Source: Neolewinella aquimaris
GTDB taxonomy: Bacteria > Bacteroidota > Bacteroidia > Chitinophagales > Saprospiraceae
Direction: 5' to 3'
Length of the DNA: 64,000 nucleotides
Assembly (NCBI RefSeq): GCF_014197245.1
Contig: NZ_JACIFF010000011.1
Span: forward strand, 62,001 to 126,000
Part shown: positions 6,842 to 14,734 of the stretch, in pieces
Numbering within the stretch: the stretch's first letter is position 1
Layout: each line of letters begins with the position of its first letter
Program-made: the position numbers and the translations under genes
The notes under the pieces: generated by a model
What the model was told of the DNA's origin: nothing
The model's input: the letters and a program-made list of their open reading frames with translations, nothing else
Database searches by the model: none

Positions 6842-9800
6842 TTACGACGTTGCATCCCCGGGGGAGAGCAAAAAGTCCAGCTCCCCGCGGTCTAGTTGCA
6901 ACTGATCCTCCCCACCGATGATCTCGTCGGCCAGCCGCTTCTTGCGTTGCTGGAGGCGGTGAATCTTCTCCTCCAGCGTCCCCTGACTGAGGAACTTCCG
7001 GGCGAATACGTTCCCCCGTCGCCCAATGCGGTGGGCCCGTGCGATGGCCTGGTCCTCCACGGTGGGGTTCCACCAGGGATCGAGAATGAACACGTAATCG
7101 GCAGCCGTCAGATTCAGCCCCGTCCCCCCGGCCTTGATGCTGATCAGGAAGGTCTGTACCGTCGGGTCGTGCTGGAATCGCTCCACCTCCCTCGCCCGTT
7201 GTGCGCTGTCGACCGAACCGGTAATCCAGGCGTAGGGCTGCCCGAGACGGGTCACGTGATCCCGGAAAAGTTCCAGAAAGCGTACCATGCTGCTGAAGAT
7301 GAGCACTTTTTGGCCGGATCGCCGGATGGTGTTCCACTGCTCGAAGGCCTCCGCGAACTTGCCGCTGTCGTGGGAATAGTCTGGGTCCGCGATCACCGGA
7401 TGGTTGGCGATTTGGCGTAACCTGGTCAGGGTCTGAATCACGAGGAGCTTGTAGTGACCCGTTTCCGGAGCGGGTGCGCCGAGCAGGGTATTGCGGGCGG
7501 CCGATCTTTCCCGTTCGTACTGCCTCCGTTGCTGGGCAGTCATTTCACAGTAGAACACCTGAACGTCGAGTTCCGGTAGGTCGGGGGCTACTTCGGCTTT
7601 GGTCCGCCGCAGCAGGTACGGACCGACCAACTGCCGGAGCTGAGCTTTTTTCAACTCATCGTCGTGTACTTCGATGGGGCCGACGAACGCTTTTTTGAAG
7701 AAGGGATAGCTGCGGAGTACCCCGGGATTTATGAATTGCATCTGTGACCAGAGATCGGAGAGGGAATTCTCGATCGGGGTGCCGGACAGACTGATGCGGT
7801 GGGTAGCTTCGAGATCGTTGATCATGCGGAAGACCTTACTCTTCCGGTTCTTTATCTGCTGACTCTCGTCGAGTACGATATAGCTTAGCCCAATCTCACT
7901 AAGAATGGCCTTGTCCCGCAGCGCCGTATGGTAAGTAGTAAGGATCACGTCACTGCGCCGCAGGATTCGGGGGTCACGGGTGCGCTTCGTGCCGGTCTGT
8001 ATACAGACGGTGAGGGAGGGGGCGAACTTCCTGAGCTCCGCGGACCAGTTGTAGACCAGGGACGCCGGGAGGATAACCAGCGCGCGCAGGGGATTCAGAA
8101 AGGACTCGTCGCTCGCCGGTCCCCCGAACAGTTCGATCTGCCCGGCGGGTGGGGCATCCGCGGTATCCAAATTTTGCTTTGCGTACAGGAGTACGGCGAT
8201 GGTCTGAAGGGTCTTCCCGAGTCCCATGTCATCGGCCAGGCAGGCACCCAATCGCTGATGGTAGTGCTTGATGAGCCAACGCACGCCGGTAAGCTGGTAC
8301 GGACGCAGGTTAGCGCGGAGCTGTTCCGGAGGGTGGTATGCGGCGGCCAGTTCGTCTCCTTCCCGGTCGTAGCCGGTAGCCACGACTCCCGATTGCCGGA
8401 GGGCGGGAGCCTGGCTGCGTGCCATGCGTACCGATTTGCCGTTCACGCGGGCGAGTTGTAGGGCGGGGCCGTAGGAAGCAAGCCATTCTTCCGGAACCAA
8501 AAAAAGCTCACCATTCGGCAGCGGCACCCGACGTTCACCCCGCTGGATGTAGCGGATCAGTTGCACGAAGGGCATGCGGTGATCTCCGACGGTTACCGTC
8601 CCCCGCAGATCGAGCCAGTCGCCGGTTTCTTCCGCGCTCACTTCCAGCGACGCCGGGGCCAGGGTAAAGGGGTGTCCCCCCTCATCGGGTACGGCAACGG
8701 TTACACCGCTGGCCGAGAGGAGTTCGTGGTTGCGTAGTAGCCAGGCCAGGTTTCCGAAGGCTCCGGCATCATCCGCTACCGTGAGGGCGGCGGTGCCGGT
8801 CACCTCCCGTACTCCCATTTCCCGCAGGGGAAGGAGCAAGCGTTCTTCCTCCCTCCGGTCGCGAACGACCCGCACCAACCGGAAGGGGGGCTCTACGGTG
8901 TAGGTCACCTTTACCTCCTCCGGATCCCCCGCGGGTATGGTCACCTCGCCGTACGTAAAGGAAGCATATAGGTGATAAATTTGGTCGAAGGGGTGGGGCC
9001 GGGCGGTAAGCGTAAGTTCGGAAGGAGTCCCGATCTGTAGGTAGTCGAATCCCTGCACCTCAATGTCGTGGCCGACGGCCGCGCGGGAAACGAACTTCCG
9101 CAGGTACCGGCCCACTTCGCTTAGGGGTATCCTTACCTCGTCTCGCGTAAGGAATGGCCGCAGGGCGTCTCCCCGCAGTCCGGCTACGGTGAACAGGCGC
9201 CGGCCGGTGGCGATCCAACCCGGAGCCGGTCGGTTGGTGAGGATGCGGGGGTCCAGGTGGCGCACGAGGTGGACCTCCCGGTCGGCGGAGCGCAGGCGCA
9301 GCCGATAGTGCATTCCCTCCTCCGTCAGGGTGAACGACAGAAGCGCCTTCCAGGGCTGGTGATCGAAGTCGACCAGTGCCGACGTAGGGGAGGAGCGTAC
9401 GTCGAGGTTCAGGGCAAGCCGGAAGGGGGTCTGCCGGCAAAGCTGCAGCAGTGCCGTTGTTCTGGCGTGAACGTACTGTAGCACTGCGGCGCGCTCCTTG
9501 CTCTCCTCGCGGATGAGGCCGGCCAGGCTGGGTGTTTTCTTCGACCCCCTGCGAAAGTGTTCGACCAGGGACTTCTCGCGGAGGCTTTCGGCAAGTTCCA
9601 GGGCGTGGAGGAGTTCCGGCACGGCTGCGATCCCGTAACTCTGGAGGGAGGCTCGTTTTGCTGCCTGGTGAACGACCTGGGGGCGCCCCGCCCGGTCGAT
9701 TCCGCACACGTAGGCCTTCGGTAACCAGAATCCGGTACGGAATTCGAAAAAGTTAAAGAGGATGGCCGACTGCAAGCGAGCTAATTTACGGGGGAGAGGT

Positions 9801-9859
9801 GCAAAAGGTGGTAAAGGTAAAGGGAGGCCGTATTTTGCGGCGTGTCTCTCTCGCTTCAT
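6842..9859 (-). CDS. SNF2-family DEAD/DEAH box helicase
   Basis: A protein of up to 1005 aa with a SNF2/RapA-type ATPase in its C-terminal half: Walker A CLADDMGLGKTLQT, a DESQ box (VLDESQQIKN), SLSGTPIEN, and a helicase C domain with GGTGLNLTAADYV and ARAHRIGR. The N-terminal half is the poorly conserved region found in bacterial SNF2 proteins. The ATG at 9859 lies inside the divergent CPBP gene, and residues 1-28 are proline/leucine-rich and doubtful. A TTG at 9775 would give about 977 aa and leave a normal 66-base divergent promoter region. The role is unknown; it heads the minus-strand run. Confidence 0.9.
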   Translation of the reverse strand: MKRERHAAKYGLPLPLPPFAPLPRKLARLQSAILFNFFEFRTGFWLPKAYVCGIDRAGRPQVVHQAAKRASLQSYGIAAVPELLHALELAESLREKSLVEHFRRGSKKTPSLAGLIREESKERAAVLQYVHARTTALLQLCRQTPFRLALNLDVRSSPTSALVDFDHQPWKALLSFTLTEEGMHYRLRLRSADREVHLVRHLDPRILTNRPAPGWIATGRRLFTVAGLRGDALRPFLTRDEVRIPLSEVGRYLRKFVSRAAVGHDIEVQGFDYLQIGTPSELTLTARPHPFDQIYHLYASFTYGEVTIPAGDPEEVKVTYTVEPPFRLVRVVRDRREEERLLLPLREMGVREVTGTAALTVADDAGAFGNLAWLLRNHELLSASGVTVAVPDEGGHPFTLAPASLEVSAEETGDWLDLRGTVTVGDHRMPFVQLIRYIQRGERRVPLPNGELFLVPEEWLASYGPALQLARVNGKSVRMARSQAPALRQSGVVATGYDREGDELAAAYHPPEQLRANLRPYQLTGVRWLIKHYHQRLGACLADDMGLGKTLQTIAVLLYAKQNLDTADAPPAGQIELFGGPASDESFLNPLRALVILPASLVYNWSAELRKFAPSLTVCIQTGTKRTRDPRILRRSDVILTTYHTALRDKAILSEIGLSYIVLDESQQIKNRKSKVFRMINDLEATHRISLSGTPIENSLSDLWSQMQFINPGVLRSYPFFKKAFVGPIEVHDDELKKAQLRQLVGPYLLRRTKAEVAPDLPELDVQVFYCEMTAQQRRQYERERSAARNTLLGAPAPETGHYKLLVIQTLTRLRQIANHPVIADPDYSHDSGKFAEAFEQWNTIRRSGQKVLIFSSMVRFLELFRDHVTRLGQPYAWITGSVDSAQRAREVERFQHDPTVQTFLISIKAGGTGLNLTAADYVFILDPWWNPTVEDQAIARAHRIGRRGNVFARKFLSQGTLEEKIHRLQQRKKRLADEIIGGEDQLQLDRGELDFLLSPGDATS
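9831..9837 (+). promoter_or_regulatory. promoter element TATTTTG for a leaderless CPBP gene
   Basis: TATTTTG is one base shorter than TAnnTTTG. Its G lies exactly four bases before the GTG start at 9842, so transcription would begin at or next to the start codon. The same spacing recurs at two other genes in this window. Confidence 0.45.
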
Positions 9860-10552
9860 CTTCTTTTTCTCGTGCTGGGCGTAATCCTGCCCGCCTTTCT
9901 CTTCTTCAATGCGCGCAAGTCGGGAAAGGGAAAACCGATCTACTGGTCTCCACGCCTTAAAGTGCGGATGTACTACGGGAATGGGGTGTTGCTGCTCGGG
10001 CTTTCGGTGGTCGTGCTGATCTTCTGGTACTTCAACGGCCGGCCGCTGACCGACCTGGGACTGGGATGGGGGAGGACGCCCTACGAACCGGTAGCCATCC
10101 TGGTGATCTTCGCCTTTTTGTTTCTCTATGCGGTGGACCTGTTCGCCGAGATTGGCAGTCGGGCGAGACAGCAGGACACGCGAGAGAAGTTCAGGGAGTT
10201 GGGCTTCCTGCCGAGCAACGGGATGCAGTACTTACACTTTTTGTTCCTGTGCGCCTGTGCCGGCATCGGGGAGGAGATCGTGTACCGGGGGTTTATGATC
10301 ACTTACCTGCAAGAAGTACTGGAGCAGCACTCCTGGGGCATTGCCGCTACCCTGATGATTCCGGCCGTTTCCTTCGGGCTGGCCCATATTTACCAAGGCG
10401 GGCACGCCGTGGCCAAGATCGTAGCCATGGCGCTGCTGTTCGGGTTTTTCTTTTACCGGACGGGTAGCCTGTGGCCCCTGATCCTGTTGCACACCGCGAT
10501 TGATGCCGTAGGCGGGCTACTGAGCTGGTATCTGGAGGGGCAGGAGGAGTGA
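9842..10552 (+). CDS. CPBP family intramembrane metalloprotease
   Basis: A 236-aa membrane protein with several helices and the three Abi/CPBP motifs in order: GEEIVYRG (EExxxR), SFGLAH (FxxxH) and LLHTAID (third metal-binding His). Members are membrane proteases related to Rce1 and to bacteriocin self-immunity proteins; substrate unknown here. The start is a GTG; a promoter-like element lies four bases upstream, suggesting a leaderless message. It diverges from the SNF2 helicase. Confidence 0.88.
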   Translation: MSLSLHLLFLVLGVILPAFLFFNARKSGKGKPIYWSPRLKVRMYYGNGVLLLGLSVVVLIFWYFNGRPLTDLGLGWGRTPYEPVAILVIFAFLFLYAVDLFAEIGSRARQQDTREKFRELGFLPSNGMQYLHFLFLCACAGIGEEIVYRGFMITYLQEVLEQHSWGIAATLMIPAVSFGLAHIYQGGHAVAKIVAMALLFGFFFYRTGSLWPLILLHTAIDAVGGLLSWYLEGQEE

Positions 10553-10575
10553 GGGATTGTTTTTTTTAAATTTGC

Positions 10576-10606
10576 TTGTCGAGTTTAAAAAGAGTTATTA
10601 CCTTTG
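10576..10606 (+). promoter_or_regulatory. promoter of tRNA-Arg (TTG-N20-TAccTTTG)
   Basis: TTG at 10576-10578 and TACCTTTG at 10599-10606, separated by 20 bases, match both boxes of the Bacteroidota primary-sigma promoter. It ends 23 bases before the tRNA. Confidence 0.75.
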
Positions 10607-10629
10607 CGGTCGCTTCAAATGAGGCAGCT

Positions 10630-10706
10630 GGCTGCGTAGCTCAACTGGATAGAGCACTTGACTACGAATCAAGAGGTTTCAGGTTCGAATCCTGACGCGG
10701 TCACCA
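10630..10706 (+). tRNA. tRNA-Arg (anticodon ACG)
   Basis: The acceptor strands GGCTGCG and CGCGGTC pair (two G-T wobbles). The D arm contains GCTCAACTGGATAGAGC. The anticodon stem CTTGA/TCAAG encloses CTACGAA, giving anticodon ACG. The T arm holds GGTTCGAATCC, and the CCA end is encoded (10704-10706). ACG would be edited to ICG and read CGU/CGC/CGA. Confidence 0.97.
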
Positions 10707-10714
10707 TTTATCGG

Positions 10715-10741
10715 AAAGCAGGCTACGGTCTGCTTTTTTTC
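10715..10741 (+). terminator. terminator after tRNA-Arg
   Basis: AAAGCAG (10715-10721) pairs with CTGCTTT (10730-10736) and continues into a T-run. It ends 17 bases before rpmB, so the tRNA is at least partly separated from the ribosomal genes. Confidence 0.75.
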
Positions 10742-10757
10742 GCAATGCCATTTCGCT

Positions 10758-11006
10758 ATGTCTAAAGTTTGCAATCTCACGGGTAAGAAGCCGATCAGCG
10801 GCAACAACGTCTCCCACTCCAACCGGAAGACGAAGCGCCGTTTCGTTCCCAACATTCAGAAGAAGCGCTTCTTCGTGCCGGAACTCGACAAGTTCGTTAC
10901 CCTGCGCATTTCCACCAATGCCATGCGCACCATCAACAAACTCGGCGTTCACGCTTACATCAAAAAGCTTGAAAGCAAGGGCATCGAAACCGGCGTAAAG
11001 CTTTAA
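10758..11006 (+). CDS. rpmB: 50S ribosomal protein L28
   Basis: An 82-aa basic protein beginning MSKVCNLTGKKPISGNNVSH, the L28 signature, with the typical RTKRRFVPN-like core (RKTKRRFVPNIQKKRFF). It lacks a CxxC zinc pair, so it is the zinc-free form. It is followed by rpmG after 12 bases and DUF4295, the usual Bacteroidota order. Confidence 0.97.
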   Translation: MSKVCNLTGKKPISGNNVSHSNRKTKRRFVPNIQKKRFFVPELDKFVTLRISTNAMRTINKLGVHAYIKKLESKGIETGVKL

Positions 11007-11018
11007 TCGCAATCCACC

Positions 11019-11207
11019 ATGGCTAAGAAGAGCAAAGGCAACCGCAACCAGATCATTCTGGAGTGCACCGAGCAGAAGGAAACTAACGTACCCGGCACCA
11101 GCCGCTACGTAACCCAGAAGAACCGGAAGAACACCCCGGGTCGTATGGAGCTAAAGAAGTACAATTCCAACCTCCGTCGTATGACGGTGCACCGGGAAAT
11201 TAAGTAA
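11019..11207 (+). CDS. rpmG: 50S ribosomal protein L33
   Basis: A 62-aa basic protein with the L33 pattern: the strand IILECTEQ, then [21 protein letters not shown] and a basic end. Only one cysteine is present, so this is a zinc-independent L33. It lies between rpmB and the DUF4295 gene in an apparent operon. Confidence 0.97.
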   Translation: MAKKSKGNRNQIILECTEQKETNVPGTSRYVTQKNRKNTPGRMELKKYNSNLRRMTVHREIK

Positions 11208-11260
11208 GCACCTCAACCACCTACGGCTCCCCGCCGTTTGCTGACTAAAAGATACGAATT

Positions 11261-11434
11261 ATGGCCAAGGTAAGTAAGAACTCACGGGTAGGTAAGCGTA
11301 CCGCCAACGCAGGTTCCGGTCGCGACTACGTTAAAGTTGTACAGTCCATCAAGAATCCCGAAACCGGTAGCTACTCCTACAAGGAAGTGATGGTACATAA
11401 GGACAAGCTTGACGATTTCATGAAGGACAAGTAG
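11261..11434 (+). CDS. DUF4295 ribosome-associated small protein
   Basis: A 57-aa basic protein starting MAKVSKNSRVGKRTANAG and containing YVKVVQSIKNPETGSYSYKE, the conserved core of DUF4295. In Bacteroidota this small gene nearly always follows rpmB and rpmG. I recall a structural study of a Flavobacterium ribosome that found a phylum-specific large-subunit protein which may be this family; that link is from memory. A strong terminator follows the gene. Confidence 0.9.
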   Translation: MAKVSKNSRVGKRTANAGSGRDYVKVVQSIKNPETGSYSYKEVMVHKDKLDDFMKDK

Positions 11435-11460
11435 TCTTTCTCTACCCCCAAGAGCTTCGA

Positions 11461-11500
11461 AAGGCCCGGATCGCGTACTCGCGATCCGGGCCTTCTGTTG
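11461..11500 (+). terminator. strong hairpin terminator of the rpmB operon
   Basis: A perfect 15-bp stem: AAGGCCCGGATCGCG (11461-11475), a TACT loop, and CGCGATCCGGGCCTT (11480-11494), followed by a T-rich CTGTTGTTG. It lies 27 bases after the DUF4295 stop. Confidence 0.85.
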
Positions 11501-11607
11501 TTGCCCTTGCTGAGGTTGACTCCAACAGCGGGATAATGCCGGTTTGCTGTCCAAATCCGATCGCTTTTCCCCGAATACCCGGCACCTGCGTACCCGCCGA
11601 AATGAAC

Positions 11608-11615
11608 TACATTTG
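11608..11615 (+). promoter_or_regulatory. -7 element TAcaTTTG for prfB
   Basis: TACATTTG is a perfect TAnnTTTG match, 26 bases before the prfB ATG. The -33 region is weak. Confidence 0.55.
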
Positions 11616-11641
11616 TTGCCTAACCCTAAAAGAAAGCTGCC

Positions 11642-12731
11642 ATGACGAACGACCAATTGAAGGAACTGCAAACCCGCCTGGGTTTGCTCAAGCAGTATCT
11701 TTGACGTCTCCGAGCGAACGTTTAAGATAGAAGACCTCACCCAGCGGAGCCTCGATCCCGGCTTCTGGAACGATTCCAAGGCTGCCGAGCTCGTAATGAA
11801 GGAGCTGCAGAGCCACAAAAACTGGGTAAGTCAGTACGAGAAGGTTGCCGATCGGGTCGACGACCTCGAAGTGCTTCAGGAGTTTCTCAAGGAAGGGGAA
11901 GGGTCGGAGGAAGAAGTAGACCGACGCTACGAAGAGACGGTAGCCGTACTCGATGACGCGGAGTTCCGGGCTACCCTCAACCGGCCCGAAGACGAACTCG
12001 GTTGCATCCTGGAGATCAACGCCGGTGCCGGCGGTACGGAAAGCAACGACTGGGCGGAAATGCTGCTGCGGATGTACACCATGTACGCGGAGAAGTACGC
12101 CGGCTACCGCGTAAGCCTGGCCAGTGAAACCGCGGGAGATGTAGTGGGGATAAAGTCGGCCACCCTGGAATTAATCGGTGATTTCGCGTACGGAATGATG
12201 AAGGGAGAAAACGGCGTGCACCGGCTCGTGCGCATCAGCCCCTTCAATGCGCAAGGAAAGCGGATGACCAGCTTTGCGTCCGTCTTCGTGCATCCCCGGG
12301 TGGACGACAGCATTGAAGTGGAAATCAATACGGCCGACATTCGCTGGGATACCTTCCGCGCTTCCGGCGCCGGAGGGCAGCACGTCAACAAGACTGAATC
12401 CGCCGTTCGGGTGACCCACGAACCTACCGGTATCGTCGTGGAATGCCAGGAGGAGCGGAGTCAGCACCAGAACCGGGAACGGGCGCTTAACATGCTCAAG
12501 AGTCGGCTTTACGAGCGGGAACTGGAAGCCCAGCGTGCCGAGAAGGACGAGATCGAGGCCGGGAAAACCGCGAATGAGTGGGGAAGTCAGATCCGGAGCT
12601 ACGTGCTGGACGACCGCCGGGTCAAGGATCACCGCACCAACTGGCAAACCAGCCAGACCGACGCGGTACTCAATGGAGACATCGAGGGATTCCTGAAGGC
12701 CTACCTTCGCTGGAGCGGCGAGGCCAAATAA
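11642..12731 (+). CDS. prfB: peptide chain release factor 2 (programmed +1 frameshift)
   Basis: RF2 ends translation at UGA and UAA. The gene opens at 11642, reads 20 codons to an in-frame TGA at 11702-11704, and continues in the +1 frame from GAC at 11703. That gives 362 aa in all (join 11642-11701, 11703-12731). The second frame carries the stop-recognition tripeptide SPF (RISPFNAQG) and the catalytic GGQ ([10 protein letters not shown]). Both are RF2 hallmarks, so the break is autoregulatory and not a pseudogene. It has its own TAcaTTTG promoter. Confidence 0.96.
11696..11705 (+). promoter_or_regulatory. prfB frameshift site TAT CTT TGA C
   Basis: The slippery CTT, stop TGA and following C are as in E. 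coli prfB. However, the codons just upstream read AAG CAG, where E. coli has the G-rich Shine-Dalgarno-like AGG GGG. The stimulatory element is therefore absent or different, which fits the weak use of SD pairing in Bacteroidota. Confidence 0.9.
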
Positions 12732-12732
12732 A

Positions 12733-12761
12733 AAAGCATCTCGCCGTGGACGAAATGCTTT
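12733..12761 (+). terminator. weak terminator after prfB
   Basis: AAAGCAT (12733-12739) pairs with ATGCTTT (12755-12761) with a 15-base loop, directly after the prfB stop. The T-run is only three bases. Confidence 0.45.
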
Positions 12762-12979
12762 GAATGGTAAAAAGTGCTTAAAACCATGTGTCGTTCAGCT
12801 GTCGGAATGTAGCCCAGTAGAAAAGATCAAATCAGATAAGCAAGGAGTGGTGGAAAAATCCACGTAAATATCATCACACATAGTTGTGCACCTATAGCTT
12901 AACAACATCCGTGCCAATTTTCCAGCAGGCTGACCGTCAAGAAGTTACCGAAGCAAGGGAAGTAGGTCTAATTAAATGA

Positions 12980-13012
12980 AACAGGCTATTTATTATATAT
13001 AGCGAACCTGTT
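12980..13012 (-). terminator. possible terminator after the oxidase subunit gene
   Basis: AACAGG (12980-12985) pairs with CCTGTT (13007-13012), with further CTAT/ATAG pairing inside, 14 bases past the stop of the subunit III gene. On the minus strand an AT-rich run follows. The rest of 12762-13025 shows no gene, only a small GTGGA/TCCAC hairpin at 12850-12863. Confidence 0.4.
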
Positions 13013-13025
13013 GTATTTAATATAC

Positions 13026-13670
13026 TTACCCGATGTACTGCCAAACTAGTTGATTCAGCAGGAAGAAAAGGACCAAGTAAATCCAGAGTGCATCCAGGAA
13101 GTGCCAGTAAATCGTGAGCAGTCGCAGGTTCAACCGCTTATCCGGATCACTGAAGTAGACCAGGACACTTACGGGCTCTTGCATGTACTTCCGTGCCCGG
13201 TAGATGAACAGTCCGAGAAAGGGCAAGCCGCCAATCACGTGGGCAAAATGAAGTGCGGAAATCACGTAGAGGTATCCGGCGGAATTGTCGGTATTGATAT
13301 AGATCTGGTTGCTAAATAACTGGTACCACGCTACTCCCTGCATGACCATGAAGAAGAGGGAAAGTGCCAGGGTATACCAGAGCATTCGTTGGTAGGCGAC
13401 CGTGTTGTCGGCGAGATAAAATCGCTTGGCCTGTACCATGGTGTAGCTGCTGCCCAGCAGGATGGCCGTATTGAGGAAGAAAAGTAAGGGTAATTTGATG
13501 GGAGGCAAATCACTCTGGACCCGGGTATAGACAAACGCAGCCGTCATTGCCAGAAACAGCATGCTGAGGCTGAAAAGCAGTAGGGCCAGGTAGATGTTTT
13601 TGGGGTGAAAGGCGAAGTTGTCTTCACTGTCGTCAACCGGCCGCTTGAGTTCGTGGGGGCGTTCGTACAT
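13026..13670 (-). CDS. cytochrome c oxidase subunit 3 family protein
   Basis: A 214-aa protein with five hydrophobic segments. It has the subunit III features FHPKNIYLALLLFSLSMLFL, HFAHVIGGLPFLG and the terminal TIYWHFLDALWIYLVLF, where the WHFxDxxW pattern is diagnostic of heme-copper oxidase subunit III. It supports the oxidase core rather than carrying metal centres. Unusually, no other oxidase subunit is nearby; two tiny genes lie directly upstream (5-base gap, then overlap). The start chosen is the ATG at 13670; upstream in-frame codons belong to the DUF2256 gene in another frame. Confidence 0.88.
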   Translation of the reverse strand: MYERPHELKRPVDDSEDNFAFHPKNIYLALLLFSLSMLFLAMTAAFVYTRVQSDLPPIKLPLLFFLNTAILLGSSYTMVQAKRFYLADNTVAYQRMLWYTLALSLFFMVMQGVAWYQLFSNQIYINTDNSAGYLYVISALHFAHVIGGLPFLGLFIYRARKYMQEPVSVLVYFSDPDKRLNLRLLTIYWHFLDALWIYLVLFFLLNQLVWQYIG

Positions 13671-13675
13671 TCCAT

Positions 13676-13813
13676 CTAGGATTTGTTGCGGCGGCATCGC
13701 TCGGAGCAATACTTGACTTCTGTCCACACCTTTGCCCACTTTTTGCGCCAGGAAAAGGGGCGGTTGCAGACTGGACAAATTTTCTGCGGCAGGTCAGTCT
13801 TTTTGGTTGCCAT
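13676..13813 (-). CDS. DUF2256 zinc-ribbon-like small protein
   Basis: A 45-aa protein beginning [20 protein letters not shown] and containing [19 protein letters not shown]. The CPVC and CSERC pairs around a W-rich core are the DUF2256 signature, probably one zinc site. The function is unknown. Its stop lies 5 bases before the subunit III start and its start overlaps the upstream DUF6435-like gene by 20 bases, so the three are translationally linked. Confidence 0.88.
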   Translation of the reverse strand: MATKKTDLPQKICPVCNRPFSWRKKWAKVWTEVKYCSERCRRNKS

Positions 13814-13976
13814 CTCTACGTGCTATGATCTGGTCCATTACAGCTTCGGCCGCTGCTGATTTACTAGCATACCCTTTGATGTCGCCCTTCCGCTGCAGGG
13901 CCATTGCTTCTTCGAGCAGGCGGGAGTAATCGCGTTCCAGTTGCTTTAGCGGATCCTTTTTGAATAGTCCAAACAT
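13794..13976 (-). CDS. DUF6435-like small protein
   Basis: A 60-aa protein starting [20 protein letters not shown] and continuing with an alanine-rich helix that includes [20 protein letters not shown]. This matches a small conserved family (I believe DUF6435) of helical proteins with the MFGLFKKDP start. The function is unknown. The ATG at 13976 fits the family start better than an in-frame upstream codon. It overlaps DUF2256 by 20 bases. Confidence 0.75.
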   Translation of the reverse strand: MFGLFKKDPLKQLERDYSRLLEEAMALQRKGDIKGYASKSAAAEAVMDQIIARRDGNQKD

Positions 13977-14035
13977 CAGATGGGTCGTTTTCCACTCTAA
14001 CGGCAGGGCGGTACTTAGGTTGCGGAACAATAAAA

Positions 14036-14068
14036 GAACCCCCTTCAGCTTGCTGCTGAAGGGGGTTC
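14036..14068 (-). terminator. strong terminator downstream of the PRC-barrel gene
   Basis: A 14-bp stem, GAACCCCCTTCAGC (14036-14049) and GCTGAAGGGGGTTC (14055-14068), with a 5-base loop. On the minus strand it runs into TTTTATTG, a good U-tract. Confidence 0.85.
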
Positions 14069-14093
14069 CCGGAGTTCATTTCTCAAAAATTGA

Positions 14094-14465
14094 TTAGGCG
14101 GTTGTCCGCTGACTCAGGTGAGTGCGGCGTTGGACTCCGTAGTGATCGTGAAGGCTGTCCCAGTACTTGGACTCACTGGTTTTGGGCCAGTTGTCTTTGT
14201 CGAACCCGGGGGCATTCTCGAGGCGATCCTTAGAAACATTGAGTACGAAGGTCTCCTTGGTCGTGTTAACGGTAAATGCTTCGAAGGGAATGGCAAAGTA
14301 CTTGTCGCCCATGCCGAGGAAGCCACCGAAGGAGAGTACGGCATAATTAACGGTGCCGTTTTCGGTGTCGATCATCAGGTCTTTTATTTCTCCGAGGTTT
14401 TCACCTTTCTGGTTGGTTACGTTGGTTCCGGTAATGGAAGTGGAAGATAGAATCAGGTTTCTCAT
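14094..14465 (-). CDS. PRC-barrel domain protein
   Basis: A 123-aa protein. Residues about 5-80 form a PRC-barrel: SSTSITGTNVTNQKGENLG, then IKDLMIDTENGTVNYAVLSFGG, and FAIPFEAFTV. A shorter acidic and aromatic tail follows. PRC-barrels occur in stress-related and RNA- or reaction-centre-associated proteins; the role of this stand-alone form is unknown. The start at 14465 is the family-like MRNLIL; the upstream 44 codons are not protein-like. It is monocistronic with a strong terminator. Confidence 0.85.
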   Translation of the reverse strand: MRNLILSSTSITGTNVTNQKGENLGEIKDLMIDTENGTVNYAVLSFGGFLGMGDKYFAIPFEAFTVNTTKETFVLNVSKDRLENAPGFDKDNWPKTSESKYWDSLHDHYGVQRRTHLSQRTTA

Positions 14466-14734
14466 AATAATTTCTTTTGCTGCGGACCGTGGGTCAGGTG
14501 GTTCAAGTGTGTTTGTGTAAGGTCGTCCGCTTGTTACTAAATCAAAATACACTAATATAACACCACAATGCTTACAAAAGTTCACTATGTAAGCCAAAAA
14601 ACTCCATTTGAACGGGTGAAAAATTTGTCGTGGCAGCTACCGCGCAGGTGAACGCCGGCGATGTTCCCGCTTTCTTTTGCACTTTTGTACGTACCGGCCA
14701 AAGTCTTGCGGCACCCCCGGCTAAACGTCTCCGT

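Noticed and set aside
11796-12731. A separate truncated RF2 gene or pseudogene
   Set aside because: The missing N terminus is supplied by the upstream 20 codons and the programmed +1 frameshift, so the gene is intact.
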